From contig OX387204.1 of assembly GCA_947561715.1 (NCBI GenBank), forward strand, positions 18,295,001 to 18,359,000: a DNA stretch of 64,000 nucleotides. The letters run 5' to 3'. The stretch is from Ascidia mentula (Eukaryota > Chordata > Ascidiacea > Phlebobranchia > Ascidiidae). The number at the start of each line of letters is the position of its first letter. Within the stretch, counting starts at the first letter, position 1. The notes under the pieces are model-generated. The model was not told the DNA's origin, did no database searches, and saw only the letters and a list, made by a program, of their open reading frames with translations. The position numbers were made by a program, and so were the translations under genes. Of this stretch, positions 1-12,699 are shown piece by piece.

Positions 1-3000
1 CCATACTTTGCGTTTATAAAAGGTAAATTACTTTATACAACTGGCAAACTTATATCGCTCGTTACAACGAAAAAACAGTTTAGTTTCATAATTAAGCGGT
101 GTTACGTTCACGTGTTCACGTAACATGGACATTGGACATTTACGAGGCCTTGCGTCAAAAGTGGACTTTGCGTTCATCAAAGGTCGAGATTTATTTAAAT
201 GGACTTTTGTTGAATTTGAAACATAATAAAACCACCAAATGCAGCAAGATTATCTCTAGTCACCTAATTTAAAGAAAATATAAGCGTATGTTAATTAGTT
301 ACCGAAGAGGCCTCGTGTAACTCGGAGTTGAACGTGGACGATCTTCCAACAACTCTTGTTCTGCCATCAAGCAACGGAAGATTGTTGGCGAAGCTGGCTT
401 GCAATTATACGGTGACAAGCCCAGAGAGATGCAATTTCACAATCACTGTTTCGTCAGGACTTACCAATTCCATAGGCGACAACATATTCGTAAGTAGACA
501 TAGCAAAAATTGACATTTTGTTTTAATGTCTTTAAATTCCGATTTGAAAAGATTAAGAAAATAACGCAGTTCATTTCTTCAGCAAAGCAACAATTATATT
601 TCATATTCTGTGCAAGAGGTTCATAGAAACAAAATCTATCTCAATTGTGTTTTCTTTAAACATACAAATGCTACATTCAAAATCTCTTGAAAGTTTGGTT
701 GTTACCACACAATAGTTTATATGAAACAAAATCAGAGAAGACATGAACAGTATAAGGAAAATTTCCTGAAATTACAAACAGCGAAAGAACGTTCGCAACA
801 GATTGTGTCATGTATTATGAGTTTCGCATTTAAATTGAACCAATGCCATTTTATTTTACCTTACACAAGATTTTCTTTAAGATTTTATCAGATGATCCTT
901 CCCATCCTGGCTCCAGAATAAACTCCACGCAAACTGACGAAACAGTCACAACGGTTCAAGCCCGAAGAATCAATGTTCAAATATTTGCTTACACAAATTC
1001 ACCTTCTCCAACCATTCACATCGACTCAGGTACGTACGTAGGTATTCATATTATGTGTCAACAACAAAAATTAGCAACCTTACTTGAATGACAACACAAA
1101 TCAAAGTTTGTGTGATTTCACTATGTCATCAAAACGTTAGCTCAATGTGTGTAATGTTGTTATTAAAAGCTACAATCTAGCAAAACGAGTCGCAAACTAA
1201 CATGTCTGTTCTTTGCCGCTTAGGTATTTAGTCTCCACAAAGCTTGGTTAAATAAACAGAAGCATTTAAATCAGTCAGATGCATCTCACAATAAACTTGC
1301 ATATCAGTCCTTCAGATAGTCCTTACTATTTCGTGCTTGTGATTCTTGCTATCACCCCAATTTAACAGATATAAATTCAAAAACAAGTTCTACAGCCTTT
1401 ATTGGATTTTCCATTAGCAGCAATAAATCCACCCAAAGTGGGTTTTCTCAATATCAGTGAATAATGTGAACAAAGTATATGCCGCTTTCCATACTTCAAT
1501 AGGATCGAAAAAAAATTAAATGTTTGAAAATTGTCTGGTCATGAAATGAATTGCACACTTTATTTCGGACAGATTGCAAGTTGTATGACGAAATGGAATG
1601 CACCAACTCCGTCAAGTTGAAGTAAGTATTTTATCAAAATGTCGCAAAAGCTTAAAGTAGCTAAACGTTTTACTCTGCACGCGGGAGGTCGGACTATGAA
1701 ATTCAAAGAAAGACGTTTGTTCTTTCAGTGTCAGTTCTCGTGGATTAAACTTACTTCGAGCAAGCGGAAAAGATATTTTGTATATTTCTAATCAAACGAC
1801 CACCAACCTTAATTCTCTTCCGGAGAGTTGCAAAGCTCCAGCAAATAATCCAGTTTTTCAATTCGATCTCAACAAATGTTCTCCAACTAAGAAGGTATCA
1901 GTTCGTTGTTTTAGTATTGGTTACCAATATTCGTTCTGTCAGTCACTATAGTCTTCCACTCAACACAAAAACAAATTGTTGTTGTTAAATTATTGTTGCT
2001 AATACCATTTATTACCTGAGGAATTCAACAAACCAATGACACGAACCCTGCTTCTGACAAACTCAATGTTAGCCAAATAATAGGAATCAACACATACCAG
2101 TTGTCCTTAAATTAAACCCAAGGTGTCAACGCTTTTGGGTTGTTTCTTTTAAAATGTTCGTGTTTCTGTGGTTCCTTGCTTTAACGAAAAAGGGATGTTT
2201 GTTTCAAAATCTACTGAATCAGATTACTTGTTTCTTTCCTCTTAGAAAACAAGCGACATATTAAGATTGGTTTACAAAGTTCGCAACTTCAAGTACAACA
2301 GCCACGTAATTAGTAGAATGTCCTACCGACCTTACTGGGAGATATCTTGTGACTACAACGAGTCAGAAATATTGAACAGAAATATTAAAGTGGACGCTGG
2401 TTCTGTTTTAACCAAATTAGTGTAAGTGAGTGGGTTTTAAATAACCTTATTTACAACCACAAGTTCAAGTTAACCTCAAAACTTTTTAAACAGAAAAGAA
2501 AACTTTGTCGCTTCACAAAGTACGGTTGGCAACATTACGATCAGCTTTGTGTTGTTTGGTGACGAGCAAATGCGAACCCCACTTACATCGAATTCGATCG
2601 TCAGTGTTCCTGATTACATCTACGCAAAACTGGATATTTCGGCCTACAAAAAAATAGATTTATTGGTGAGTAACCTTTTGAAAACGGCCCATATTTCCAA
2701 TCAAGTGTTTCTTATGGGGTCACACCTTGCATATATATCAAAGATAACGTTTCAGAAAACAAACAAAGGATGGTAGTCAAAAACATCTTTTATCTGATAA
2801 ACACAGATAAAACTATTTATAAGATAGGCAAAGTGGAGCTAATAAAATGAATTGTGTAAGCTGCAGACAGATGGCCATGAGACTTTTTAGGTCGAAACAG
2901 TGGCCATCTGTCTGCAGCTTACACAAAACTATTTATATTCGTGCTGCACTGCTTTTTGTTTATCGCGTTTCAATTTAGTTGAAAAGTTGTTGGATCACAA

Positions 3001-4951
3001 GAGATGTTGGAGGAAATGAAAGATATGAACTCATCAGAGAAAGGTGATTATCCCGAGCAAATACTCAAACCATCTTCTTCACTTGGATGCAAATATTCGT
3101 TTGTTTCTGATTTTTGTTTTGGATTTGTGTACAGACTTATTACCGTAAAACAGCCTACGAAGGTCAGAAAACATGTTCAAAAGACGGTGTTAATTTTCTC
3201 TTTTTTAGCTGCAAAGTTGAACACGAGACTGAAACTAAAGACACAATTGTGGTGACGAGAAATTATCAACCGATCTACGCCACCTTCAAGTTTCGTTCAT
3301 TCGTTTGGATCAACGTGTCTGAAAACCAACAATCCCTCTACGCTCACTGCTACGTGCAATTATGTGACAACACCAACACCGTATGTGCACAACCGGTAAG
3401 AAGTCAATGTCCGATTATTTATCAGATTGTTCATGACCACAAATATTTGCTTACATAACAACAATGCATGTTTTGCTTTCTTCCCATAGGATTGCTCACG
3501 TGGACGCAAACGTCGATCTGTGGATCCGGGTTTAAAGGAAGTCATGTCAGTTGGACCTTTCTATGTTTCGGTTCCGGATCTGTGTGAAAAGGTGAGTTTA
3601 AACTGCGGAAATTGTTTTGAACCTACAAAATGTATTAAAACCAAAACACGTCCAGTTGTACCGAGGTCGTGACCCCCTTTAAGTTTATCCGGATCGACAG
3701 ATCAATGAATCCTACTCTCCACTATGCATCACCAACATATCCAATAGTAATTCTGCCCAAGCTCAAACTCTTTTAATCAAACCCAGGGAAGCAAGACAAT
3801 GCCAATATTCCACATCACCTAGATTCTCATGTATGGCAGCGAAGGAACAAATATATTTACTTTCTGTAAAAAACACCAAGCTGCAAGTTGCTGGCTTGTT
3901 GACAACAACAAATTGTGTTGTAGTTCGATCTTTCATCTATGTTTTAGAATTGATGATATTTTAGGGACAAAACGTGTTAGCAATAAATTGCGTTTGACAC
4001 GAGGTTTATCAATGAAGTAGTTTGTTATTGAAACATTGTAAACAAGAACTTTTGTCTAGAATAATGGGGAATGCTCAGATTTTTGCAACGTCTTGAACGG
4101 AATAGTTCATTGCTCGTGCTTCGAAGGTCGTTACCTTGACAAAAACAATAAAAAATGCATTGGTAAGCATGAAACATTTGAGTTATTATGTTGCTGTTGC
4201 TGCCACACGTATTATATCTTAATAATCTGTCCTTCTGTTACAATTAAACGTAACTTCTATTGACCGCCGTTTCACATGCTATTCAGCTAGGGTATTACCC
4301 TTACAAACCCTAGATAAAAAGCAGGTGAACCTTCGGTCGATAAAAGTTAAGAAGGACAGATTATTAAAATAAAAATTTAAGTTAACGTTTCCATTATGCG
4401 AGAAGTTGCAATGGACAAAAATACGCACGCAACGTGGCAAACCAAACGCCTTTTAATTTAGGATAATGTAAATGTCACAAAAATTGTTTTGTATTATTTA
4501 TAATACAAAATGAAACAACGACGCATTTTGAAACTAGGCCAGGAATGAAATTGCTAAAGGAATTGTTCAGCAACACTTACAGAACACTTTAAAAAGCACC
4601 ACATCCGTTATTTTATACTTATTATCTTAAAACAACGTGTAGTAAATGATTATGCTAAAGAAAAATCTCATTTCAGTGCGTTTGCTTAATTGAAATTCGG
4701 GATGAACCTGTTTTACTCTTTAAAACTGTGATTAGGTTATGGATTAAACACAAATAATCAATATTTAACATATGAAAACGGTAATTCAGCATAATATGTC
4801 ACCTGCAGACGTAGCTGAAGCATGGCAAAGCGAAGGTATCCAGGGTTTGGAAGGTGTTTACATTGCAGTTGGATTCATCGTTCTTCTGCTTATTGTTGTG
4901 TTGGGCCTCAACATTAGATGTTTGAAACATCGTTTCAATAAGAACGGATAA
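1..4951 (+). CDS. CUB-CUB-ZP-EGF-transmembrane surface protein, 5' end outside the window (gene A)
   Basis: This is a type I membrane glycoprotein gene of the CUZD1/DMBT1-like CUB plus zona pellucida architecture. Exons read from splice sites and the paralogue at 25470: 1-22 (end of CUB1), 299-489 and 882-1029 (CUB2), 1573-1621, 1729-1894, 2246-2421, 2494-2665, 2979-3043, 3209-3395, 3490-3591 (ZP-N and ZP-C), 4060-4162 (EGF), 4809-4951 (TM and tail). The ZP-C shows CWITRD, then YELI, then HCYVQLC. A furin-type site RGRKRRS follows the ZP module, as expected for polymerising ZP proteins. The EGF exon has six cysteines. The last exon encodes a hydrophobic helix (YIAVGFIVLLLIVVLGL) and a short basic tail ending NKNG. 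All exons seen are open and phase-compatible. ZP proteins form extracellular filaments; the role here (egg coat, epithelium or immunity) cannot be told from sequence. Confidence 0.85.
2853..2930. repeat. Foldback insertion in an intron of gene A
   Basis: Two perfect 24-bp inverted arms (gtgtaagctgcagacagatg and on) enclose about 23 nt containing ggtcgaaacag. The copy of this intron in the paralogue at 28.7 kb lacks it. An aaaactatttat direct repeat lies either side, which looks like a target duplication. The same arm and loop form the 5' end of the SINE-like elements at 36.9, 12.5 and 47.1 kb. Confidence 0.7.
4219..4367. repeat. MITE-like inverted-repeat element in the last intron of gene A
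   Basis: The termini are ttaataatctgtccttc and its reverse complement, and the complementarity continues inward with mismatches (ttctattgaccgccg against cttcggtcgataa). About 149 bp with no coding capacity, so a non-autonomous foldback or MITE. The homologous intron of the 25-30 kb paralogue carries a different foldback. Confidence 0.65.
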
Positions 4952-5113
4952 TATGCTCACTATAACATCGAAAAATACTAACTGCATGTTTTGCATCCAT
5001 GTGTAAAGTTGTCACAAAAAAAGCATGTAACCAATCATTTGTGTTTGTTAATAAGGAGATCTCTTGTTTGTATAATTACGTTTTAACCAAGAAAAGTGTA
5101 ATTAATTTGCATC

Positions 5114-5119
5114 AATAAA
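5114..5119 (+). other. Poly(A) signal of gene A
   Basis: AATAAA lies about 160 nt after the gene A stop, on the same strand and in AT-rich sequence. Confidence 0.6.
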
Positions 5120-6681
5120 CCAATGTAAATCAATTTGTCTTTGATTGAGCAGTTATGTTCCAAGACTAGTTCATTTACTCTCGAATGTGATGACTCTATA
5201 TACCATTATGTCATTAAGTTTGACAAGGCCGAACTCAAAAGGAAAATCACCAAGTGAACTTGATGGTTGCATTTTATACGTCGCCGTTTATTAAAAAAAA
5301 ATGCCCAGTACAGCGAGTCACAAAATAAATTTGTTTAAGTAGGGTTAGTGGTGTACAAATGCATAATATGTTGATAATAATATGCTTTCATGCGCACTCT
5401 GGTGTCTGTAAAGTTACGCTTGTTTCGTCACAAATGAAGTACACTGAAAATAGAAGGCAACTCTCTACCAATTTGAGATATTACTATTCAGGGAGAAGAG
5501 CCAGAAAAATATTTCGGAAAGCAGCATGCGGCTTGCGAGACAGAGTTTGCCTGACATAGTTTATCTTCATAGCAAACCATAATATAACAGAGTCTAGACT
5601 GGATTTGTTTCAGTAGAAATTGCCACTGTTTATTCTACATGCATTCCCTTTTGTGTGTTACAACCAGTTTGAAACTTACTTGTGCTTGTAAATAACTCTA
5701 ATTGTCTCAGAGATAACAGTGCCTCGATAGCGTGAGCGCGTGACCTTGGATAATTCTCCGAATAATGGTTGTATTGAAATCAGAAAATTGATTCATCAAA
5801 ACGGTATATTACGAACTCTGCAATACGAACGTTGATTCTACCAGGTTCAGAGAGAATTGCAGTAGCAAGTAAAACTTAGCAGAATAGTAGTAGCATGAAT
5901 TTACAGGTGCACACTGGGCTTTTTAAACTCCCCCTACTGAGAGCTGATTGGTCAGTAATGGGGCGTGGTAATATGAATCGTGTGAAACAATATAATACAA
6001 GAACATAACTACAGAATGTGAACGGGCAGGATGTAAACTGGGGCATCGAGATTCTGTATAAACAGGATATAGGTGATTAACATGTACGGAAAGGTGATTG
6101 GCTTTGAATCACTGTTGGACACATTCTGGTGGGACATTCACGGACTGCGATCGCTCGTGTGCTATCTGGGACGCATTTGAATGGTTATTATAAATAAAGA
6201 TGTATCCTTTGAAAATATTTTATATGATACACAGTATGTTGAAAGAATCACATAACTCGATAACAATCGATGTGTGTATCATTTGAGTCGCTTTATGGGG
6301 TTATATTTACAGTTGGCCGGGTATTGCGAAACATCCTATTCTATATTTAAAAGGGCTCTACTTAAACAAAACATTACGTAATACCATATGGTTTGTCTGG
6401 GTATGATACCTGCTAATGCAAAAGTGAGGAGAGTAAAAAAATGTAACAAAACACGTGTTTCTTCAACTGTTATGTAAAAATATATATAAGCAATATAAAA
6501 ATATAATCGGTGACAAATTTCATAAGTACAAAAATTTTCCGAAATGAGTATTTGCAAAATGTGAGCTATCACATATGAATGTCCCACATGAATCTGTTGT
6601 GCGCATACGCAGTATGGCGTAGTCAGAAAGGTTTGCAAATTTTCCTTTCGAACTTGTGTTCATGGATGTAGTTCATGGTCA
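5120..6681. other. Intergenic; no gene seen
   Basis: No coding exon is supported. The stretch 5890-6060 (tgagagctgattggtca core, then aatataatacaagaacata) is a diverged inverted match to 56700-56815, so it is a dispersed repeat. The rest is AT-rich unique sequence and the 3' flank of the NLR gene. Confidence 0.5.
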
Positions 6682-9600
6682 CTATTTACCGATGACCACA
6701 CTTTCTCCGACACCATCAACGTCGCCAAGAAATATCTGGAGGTAGCTCTGTAAAATCAGGCGTCTTAATTATTTGCAAACATTAGTTCGTTATTTCTTGC
6801 AACTTACATTTTGGGATAACTGGGCATGACTATGATGCAACATTTCGTATCCTGTTTTTGTGACATCACAATACATGAGCACCAACCAGCATTCAAATTT
6901 CCACAAACATTCGCTGAGAATTTTGATGTCATGGTCTGTTACTCTCACGTGGTCCAAGTAAAATCCTCTTAGCTATTTTAATGGAAGTGAGTTGTTGTGT
7001 TTGTGAAAACAACGTTTACTTACTTTATGGTCGTATGAACAGAATTGTTCGATCATGGACGAAAGAGAATTCTCAGCAACTTCGCATCCCCTCAAACGCA
7101 GACAACGGAACTTGTTTGAATTTTTGCCCAGCTTTATGGCTATTTTGTTGTCCAAACTCGGTATGTCAAGATCCAGCAATTCCAACTGAACAAAAGTAAA
7201 GCAATCAACAAAATTAACTTTTCCTTCAAGTTTGTGTAAAATATTCTACCTTGTGGTCGAGCTCAGATACGGCGTCGATCAAACCTAAAAGTTCATCACA
7301 GGGAGCATCGTCCACAATGAGCGTCAATTCCCGTAGGTTCTTTACAGCCTGGGTCAGAGATAGAGTCAGCTTTTCGCTCATTGGCATGAGACAATCGCCA
7401 ATCCACAGTCTGATTTTGTTCTCGGGGTTCTCATAATTCTCCGGGCTCCGCTGTGGAAAATGTTTGCAATATTTAAAACACACAGGTTTAATACGAGACA
7501 AAAATTCAATTCTGTTTGACAGGAAATTGTAAAAATACATTGTAAATTTTGGGTTAGTGGGTGGTTAGACTAAGTCACCTATGGACAGCAAGAAAAATAT
7601 ATCGCTGGAATATAAGGTTTTTGTTACTTATTGACTAGTTAGGGTGGTATTAAACGAGAAGTTGGTTGCTTACACTTCTGTAATCAGAAGCAATACGTGC
7701 AATAATGTTGTTTAAAGTATCTTCGTCTATTTTTGCTCCATCAAGTCTGAGCGTGGTAACACTAGAGATACATTTGGCAATTTCATTTCCAACATCAGGA
7801 TTGACCTCACAGCCTCTTAAATCAATTGAAGATATCTATAAACAGTGATTTTTACACAACTACAAAATTGTTTAAACCTCATATAAAACAATTGTTTGCT
7901 TACATTCAAATTATACTCTTCCGCTGCTGATTTGCATAGCAACAAGGCAGCATCATTTTGAAACCGTGGTGCGCTCATGATTCCAAGAGTTAAATCTATT
8001 TTGTGAAACTTGGCAAGATAAGACAAGGCACCAATATCACGGGGATAAATTTTGTCTGCCAGAGCAACTTTTCGGGGTAAATAACTCGAGACGGCAGAAT
8101 TCATTTCTTCGCTATTAGCTTCCTGCATCCATCTTCCTACTCGAAAGAGAGCCTGCATTCTCTCGTCGTAGCCGCTTGCTACTCTCGCCTTGTGTGCCGC
8201 GCGAACTGCAATTCCTTTTAAGTGCTTAAATTTTTTGTTGTATGTTTCTTTTGTTTTGATTCTGTTGTTAACTTCGGTGTTTTGCTGTTTTATGAATTTA
8301 GATATCTTTTGTTTGGTAGAATCACACATACCGAAAAGACAAAGTGCCATAGTGGAGTATTCATCAGTAACCATTGTTTCCATTTTTACCGAGTTTAAGA
8401 ATTCTTTAAAATCTAACACGGTCATTGCGTGCACGGAGGCAAGAAATACTTGAAAAAGATCGTTGGTGAAATTGGAACTTCCTTTACCTTTGGAAGGCGA
8501 CATAAACCGCTTTCTCACCTGCTCTTTCAATTTTGTTAGCAAATTGTAACACTTATTATTACCATCCTTCTCTAATGTTTTTATCCACGCTATTTTACAA
8601 AGTATTGCTAATTGCCTGTAAAGCACAGCAGTAGTGCCGAGTTTTTCTAATAGACTGTTAGTATTGTCTTCCACGCCCAAGCACAACATGTTGCTGACCA
8701 AACACCGCTCAACGTCAACGTCAATACTTTGCCCCACAGTTGAACAGAAAATAGATGCGAAGAAAGGCGAGCGACAAAGATCCTTTACAGGGGGGACAGC
8801 CTCCATCTTGTTGTATGGTTTGGAAGAAAATACCTCTTCATGTTGTTGATCATTGAACGGTAAAACCTCAAAAACGACGCTCTGTCGTAGGCTTTCTTTT
8901 ATTAACTGACAAGAGTAAGTATTGCAAGTCCATATTTTCATAGCATTTTGTAGCACATTGCCAGCTATTATGTTATGCAAATGTGCATAACCACTCTGTG
9001 CATCGCATGGTTTTGCACGGTTAGGTTCGGCGCAAAGAAGTTTCCTTATACTGATCTTATCTACAGCGTCGAACACAAACAAAACTTGATCGCTATCCAA
9101 TAAACTAATCATCAGATTAGGCAATGATTTGGAAACTTTATGTGCTGCAGGAGTTATAAATTCTGTTAAACTGCATGAAGCTTCAACTTCCAAACTTTCG
9201 CACCCAAAATAGAATATGTAGTCGAACTTTCTTTTGTTATTTGGAAAGCTTCCTTCTATTGCAAGTTCGACAACCTGTTTGCTCGACCAAGTTTTTCCAC
9301 AACCCGCAGGTCCAAACAACCAAATGTTGTTTTTTGCCGTTACATGCCACTTATCCGTTGCTTCCGGAAGGGTTGTATATCTTTCAGCATCTATTTTAGC
9401 AATTTCATCAGCTTTTGTTACAAGGTCTTCCAGGCGTAACTCATTTTTTTGGCCATCATTTGTGTGGTGTTGTAAGCAGTAATTTCGGGTAATATACTCA
9501 CAGGGACCAAACATATCACATTCTGCTAAATCAGAATTGAATGTGCGGGTTTCCGCTTCCTCCATCGCCAGGATTTTTGAATCGTTGCTCCAACCTGTAT

Positions 9601-12076
9601 GGAAAAAAAGTGGTATTTATTTTTTTTTGTCTTTGTGTGAACGATCTTTTCAACATCAGAAAAATAGTTTAACTTTATATAAAAGAACGTGATAATATCC
9701 GAAGTGAGTGTAGGAAGCAGTCGACCAGCGCATGTGTTGAGCGGCCACAGCAATTTACTTTTTAATTTTGTTGCTCCAATCGAATTATTCTTACAAAAGT
9801 CGTGATGTGCCATGGTAGCAATGTGGGTTTTGTTGTGTAGTTATATCGTTGTGTGTTCTACAGTTGACCGAACAAAAGTTTTAAACGTTAAACAATTGTG
9901 AGATCCCCTTGTATTAAATAAAGAAACACACACATCCCAATATCTACCTGTATTATACTCTTTTATAAACTCTTCAGCCAGCTTTACGATGTTGGACGGA
10001 TTGACACCTACAAATACACAGATGTTTTGAGTTTAAACCGCCCTCTTTCCTTGTCGAGGGTAATCTTATCAAGCATGCGCGTGTATAATTTTGCCATCAA
10101 TGAAAAACCGTAAGAAATAATTTATTCCCGCTATTTATTATGTTGAGCAAATAATAATTTTAAATATATGTTAACAAATTTGGGTTTATCATCTATGGAC
10201 GAAAACCGAACGTTAGGTGAACATTGAACTTTTTAAACAATGCGGAATTGATGCTGTTAAACCAAATAAAAAACAACACATGCCAATATCTACCTTTATT
10301 ATTCCCTGCAATAAACTTGTCAGCCAGCTTTGAGATGTTGGGCGGGCTGAAATCTGTTTATAGATGATTTTTTTTTATTAAACCACCCTTAAGATTTTTT
10401 TGTCCCTGGTTAATCTTATAGATGTTGCGCGTGCACAACTTTAACACCAATGTAAAACCTTATGTAAGAAATATTTTGGCATATAAATCGAAATATAACT
10501 TCAAAACAAATTTACGTATTTAGTGAATCGGTGAACCAAGCCACCCAGCCATATTTACATATTTACAGCAAAATCGATCTGGCTGGGTGGCTTGGTTCAC
10601 CGATCCAGTATAGTTTACAGTTTTTCATCTACATATTTGGGTTTATCATCTATTGACCAAAACCGAACGTTTATGCTACTATATTTTCACAAAGAAAGTA
10701 GTTCTACAATCAACAAACTTAAAAAAACTATTCAACACTATGACGCTGTATCTAGTTGCTACAAATCACAAAAGCAAGGCAACTATAACCGATCACCGCA
10801 TAATAATAGTTACCTCGAGTCGCTTTTAGCAACATTTGATATTTTAGCAACATTTGATATTTTTGCTCTCTCAGACCCTTGTGGTCCGCTTCGATGTCGA
10901 CGATTTCGTTCGACTTTAGTTTGAGTTTTACTCGAACAAATCGTTTCCAAATTTCGTCGGGAATTTCGTCAATCACTTTATATCTTTCAGCAGCATCTAC
11001 ACGTGCACAATTTCAATCATCAAAGTAAACATAACTTAACAAAAACTTGTTACCTAATTTGGACAATATCATTTGTTTAATTTAAAAGCTGTAATATTGT
11101 TGTTGTTTTTCTGATATATTCTACTTGGAAACAAAAGCATTAAAACTATTTGTCAGACTCATAATATTTTATACCGCATTACATTTTTCACCTAATAATC
11201 AAAATAACCTGCATGTAAAGAAATTTCTGATATTGTCGCAAATTAATTTTATTATAGTCTTTCTCTTAAGTTGTGTCCTAAATAATAAAAATAATTGCGA
11301 CAATATCAGACATTTCTTTACATGCAGGTTGTAGTTTGTTTATAAGGTGAAACATGTAATGCCGTATAAGTATTGTTGTTTATTACTTTGACTTGATTCG
11401 TTGGTTTCATGCAGGTTTTGTGAAGGATGTGGATTGGTACTTTCACCTGAGAACATAAGATTTAATAAATAACAAAATAAATTCATTTAGAACTGGGCAC
11501 TGCATGATAATTGTTACCTTTGATCGTCTTTAGCAACATTTGATATTTTTGCTCCCTGAGACGCTTATAGTCCGCTTCGATATTGACAATGTTATAGTCG
11601 TCAACTCCGAGCTTCACTCGAACAAATTCTTTCCAGCTTCCGTTAGGAATTACCCTAATCACTTCATGGATGTCTAAACAATTTGGACAATATCGTTGTT
11701 GATTTTTGATATATTATATTTGAAAATTGAAGAATAAAAACATTATTTGTCAGGCTCATGTTACTATCGTTTGCATGCTTTACTAATCTCTGTTTTCATG
11801 TTAAGTTAATAATTTCATTATATTTTGCCCTGAATCATTTAACCATTTGCAATGTTAATCATTTCTTTACCCAATCTTTAGTTTGTATTTCGTTCAAATT
11901 TTTGAGTGTTACCTGATTCAAAATCCGTCTCTGTACTTGAGGAACACTGAATTGTCGAAGAACATTCACCATATTCCTCTCTTGAGGACTAATAAAATGC
12001 TCAACAAGTTAAAGAAAACGAAAAGAATCAGTTAGATTATGGTATCACTTACTTTACTTACTGGGTGGTGGTCCAT
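6682..12076 (-). CDS. NLR-type receptor: death-fold exons, NACHT, leucine-rich repeats
   Basis: Twelve exons splice to about 1001 aa: 12076-12062, 11988-11913, 11673-11518, 10996-10814, 10353-10294, 10007-9948, 9594-7904, 7845-7674, 7450-7250, 7185-7024, 6972-6808, 6747-6682. Exons 3 and 4 each encode a death-domain-like segment (W-x-x-FVRVKL, then NIEAD or DIEAD, then REQKYQMLLK). Exons 5 and 6 encode short helical linkers (NISKLADKF, NIVKLAEEF). The large exon carries the NACHT ATPase with Walker A GPAGCGKT near residue 278 and Walker B VLFVFDAVDK near 354-363. Four following exons have LRR-like periodicity (LRLRGCEVAENSL). Known NLRs are cytosolic sensors that oligomerise on ligand binding and recruit death-fold adaptors; that role is inferred. 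The start ATG gives only five codons in exon 1, so it is the least certain part. Confidence 0.85.
9880..10670 (-). repeat. Tandem intragenic duplication carrying NLR linker exons 5 and 6
   Basis: The segment around exon 6 (9948-10007) and that around exon 5 (10294-10353) match through exon and introns. Shared landmarks are ccaatatctacct at one side and gggtttatcatctat near 10180 and 10630. Both exons are 60 nt and enter and leave in phase 1, so either may be skipped or repeated without breaking the frame. Confidence 0.7.
10527..10604. repeat. Perfect 25-bp inverted repeat in an NLR intron
   Basis: The left arm contains ggtgaaccaagccacccagc and the right arm is its exact complement, with a 28-nt AT-rich spacer. 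The arms are more GC-rich than the surrounding intron. It is probably a small foldback element. Confidence 0.75.
11170..11365. repeat. Foldback element in the intron between the two NLR death-fold exons
   Basis: A 36-bp near-perfect inner inverted repeat (11206-11241 and 11295-11330, containing aacctgcatgtaaag) sits inside weaker outer arms (cattacatttttcacct against the complement of aggtgaaacatgtaatg). The total is about 196 bp with no open frame. Confidence 0.7.
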
Positions 12077-12459
12077 TATTTTAACAACAAAATCTTCCTT
12101 TGAATTGCAAGCTTAGAAATACAAAGCCTAATGCGTTTTTGTAAACATGACATTTGAACTGCATCAAACCTGATGGGCGGCAAGATAGTAAACTGAAATT
12201 AAGAGACAGTAAAGTCTAAAGCCTACAGCGCGTTGTGACGTATTTAATGTTTTCCGGTACGTGTTGGTTTATTGTCGTTGCATTTCTGCCTACACAATTG
12301 AGAAGATAAATTGCTGCCTAACATATCGCACGTTAATTGCACCAACTCACTTAAACTGACAAATGGAAGAATCCAATGAGAATGCAGGAAAAATAACATT
12401 ATATTTACATAAGTCAACAAATGACAACCGACCTCCCTCCTAAAACTGCCGATAAACTT

Positions 12460-12680
12460 ATGGTTAGAGAGCTGCAGAGAGGGTGTACACGCATATGTTT
12501 CGATTTAAGAGGTCTCATCAGTGCAGCTGTTGACAGTGGCACTGTGTTAGCTTTTAAACTAGCGGGCACACGATTTCCACTTTGTGGTACCTTTCGGTCA
12601 ACGTCGATCCGTTGGGTGCCCTATACTGAGTACCAAACAACAGAGACGAATCACCGTGGATGTCAGCTTATGGTTAGGAT
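12460..12680 (+). repeat. tRNA-derived SINE-like element
   Basis: Matches the elements at 47060-47290 (+) and 36895-37115 (-): leader gctgcaga, gtttcga, then tctcatcagtgcagctg (box A-like), then tttccactttgtggt, caacgtc and atccgttgg. The 47-kb copy reads like a tRNA with a TTT anticodon loop. The open frame across it is not considered coding. Confidence 0.55.
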
Positions 12681-12699
12681 TTGCATCATTTTAATCAAA

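Noticed and set aside
8190-9482. Plus-strand open frames inside the NACHT exon
   Set aside because: They are antisense shadows of a long minus-strand exon that has Walker motifs and matching splice phases.
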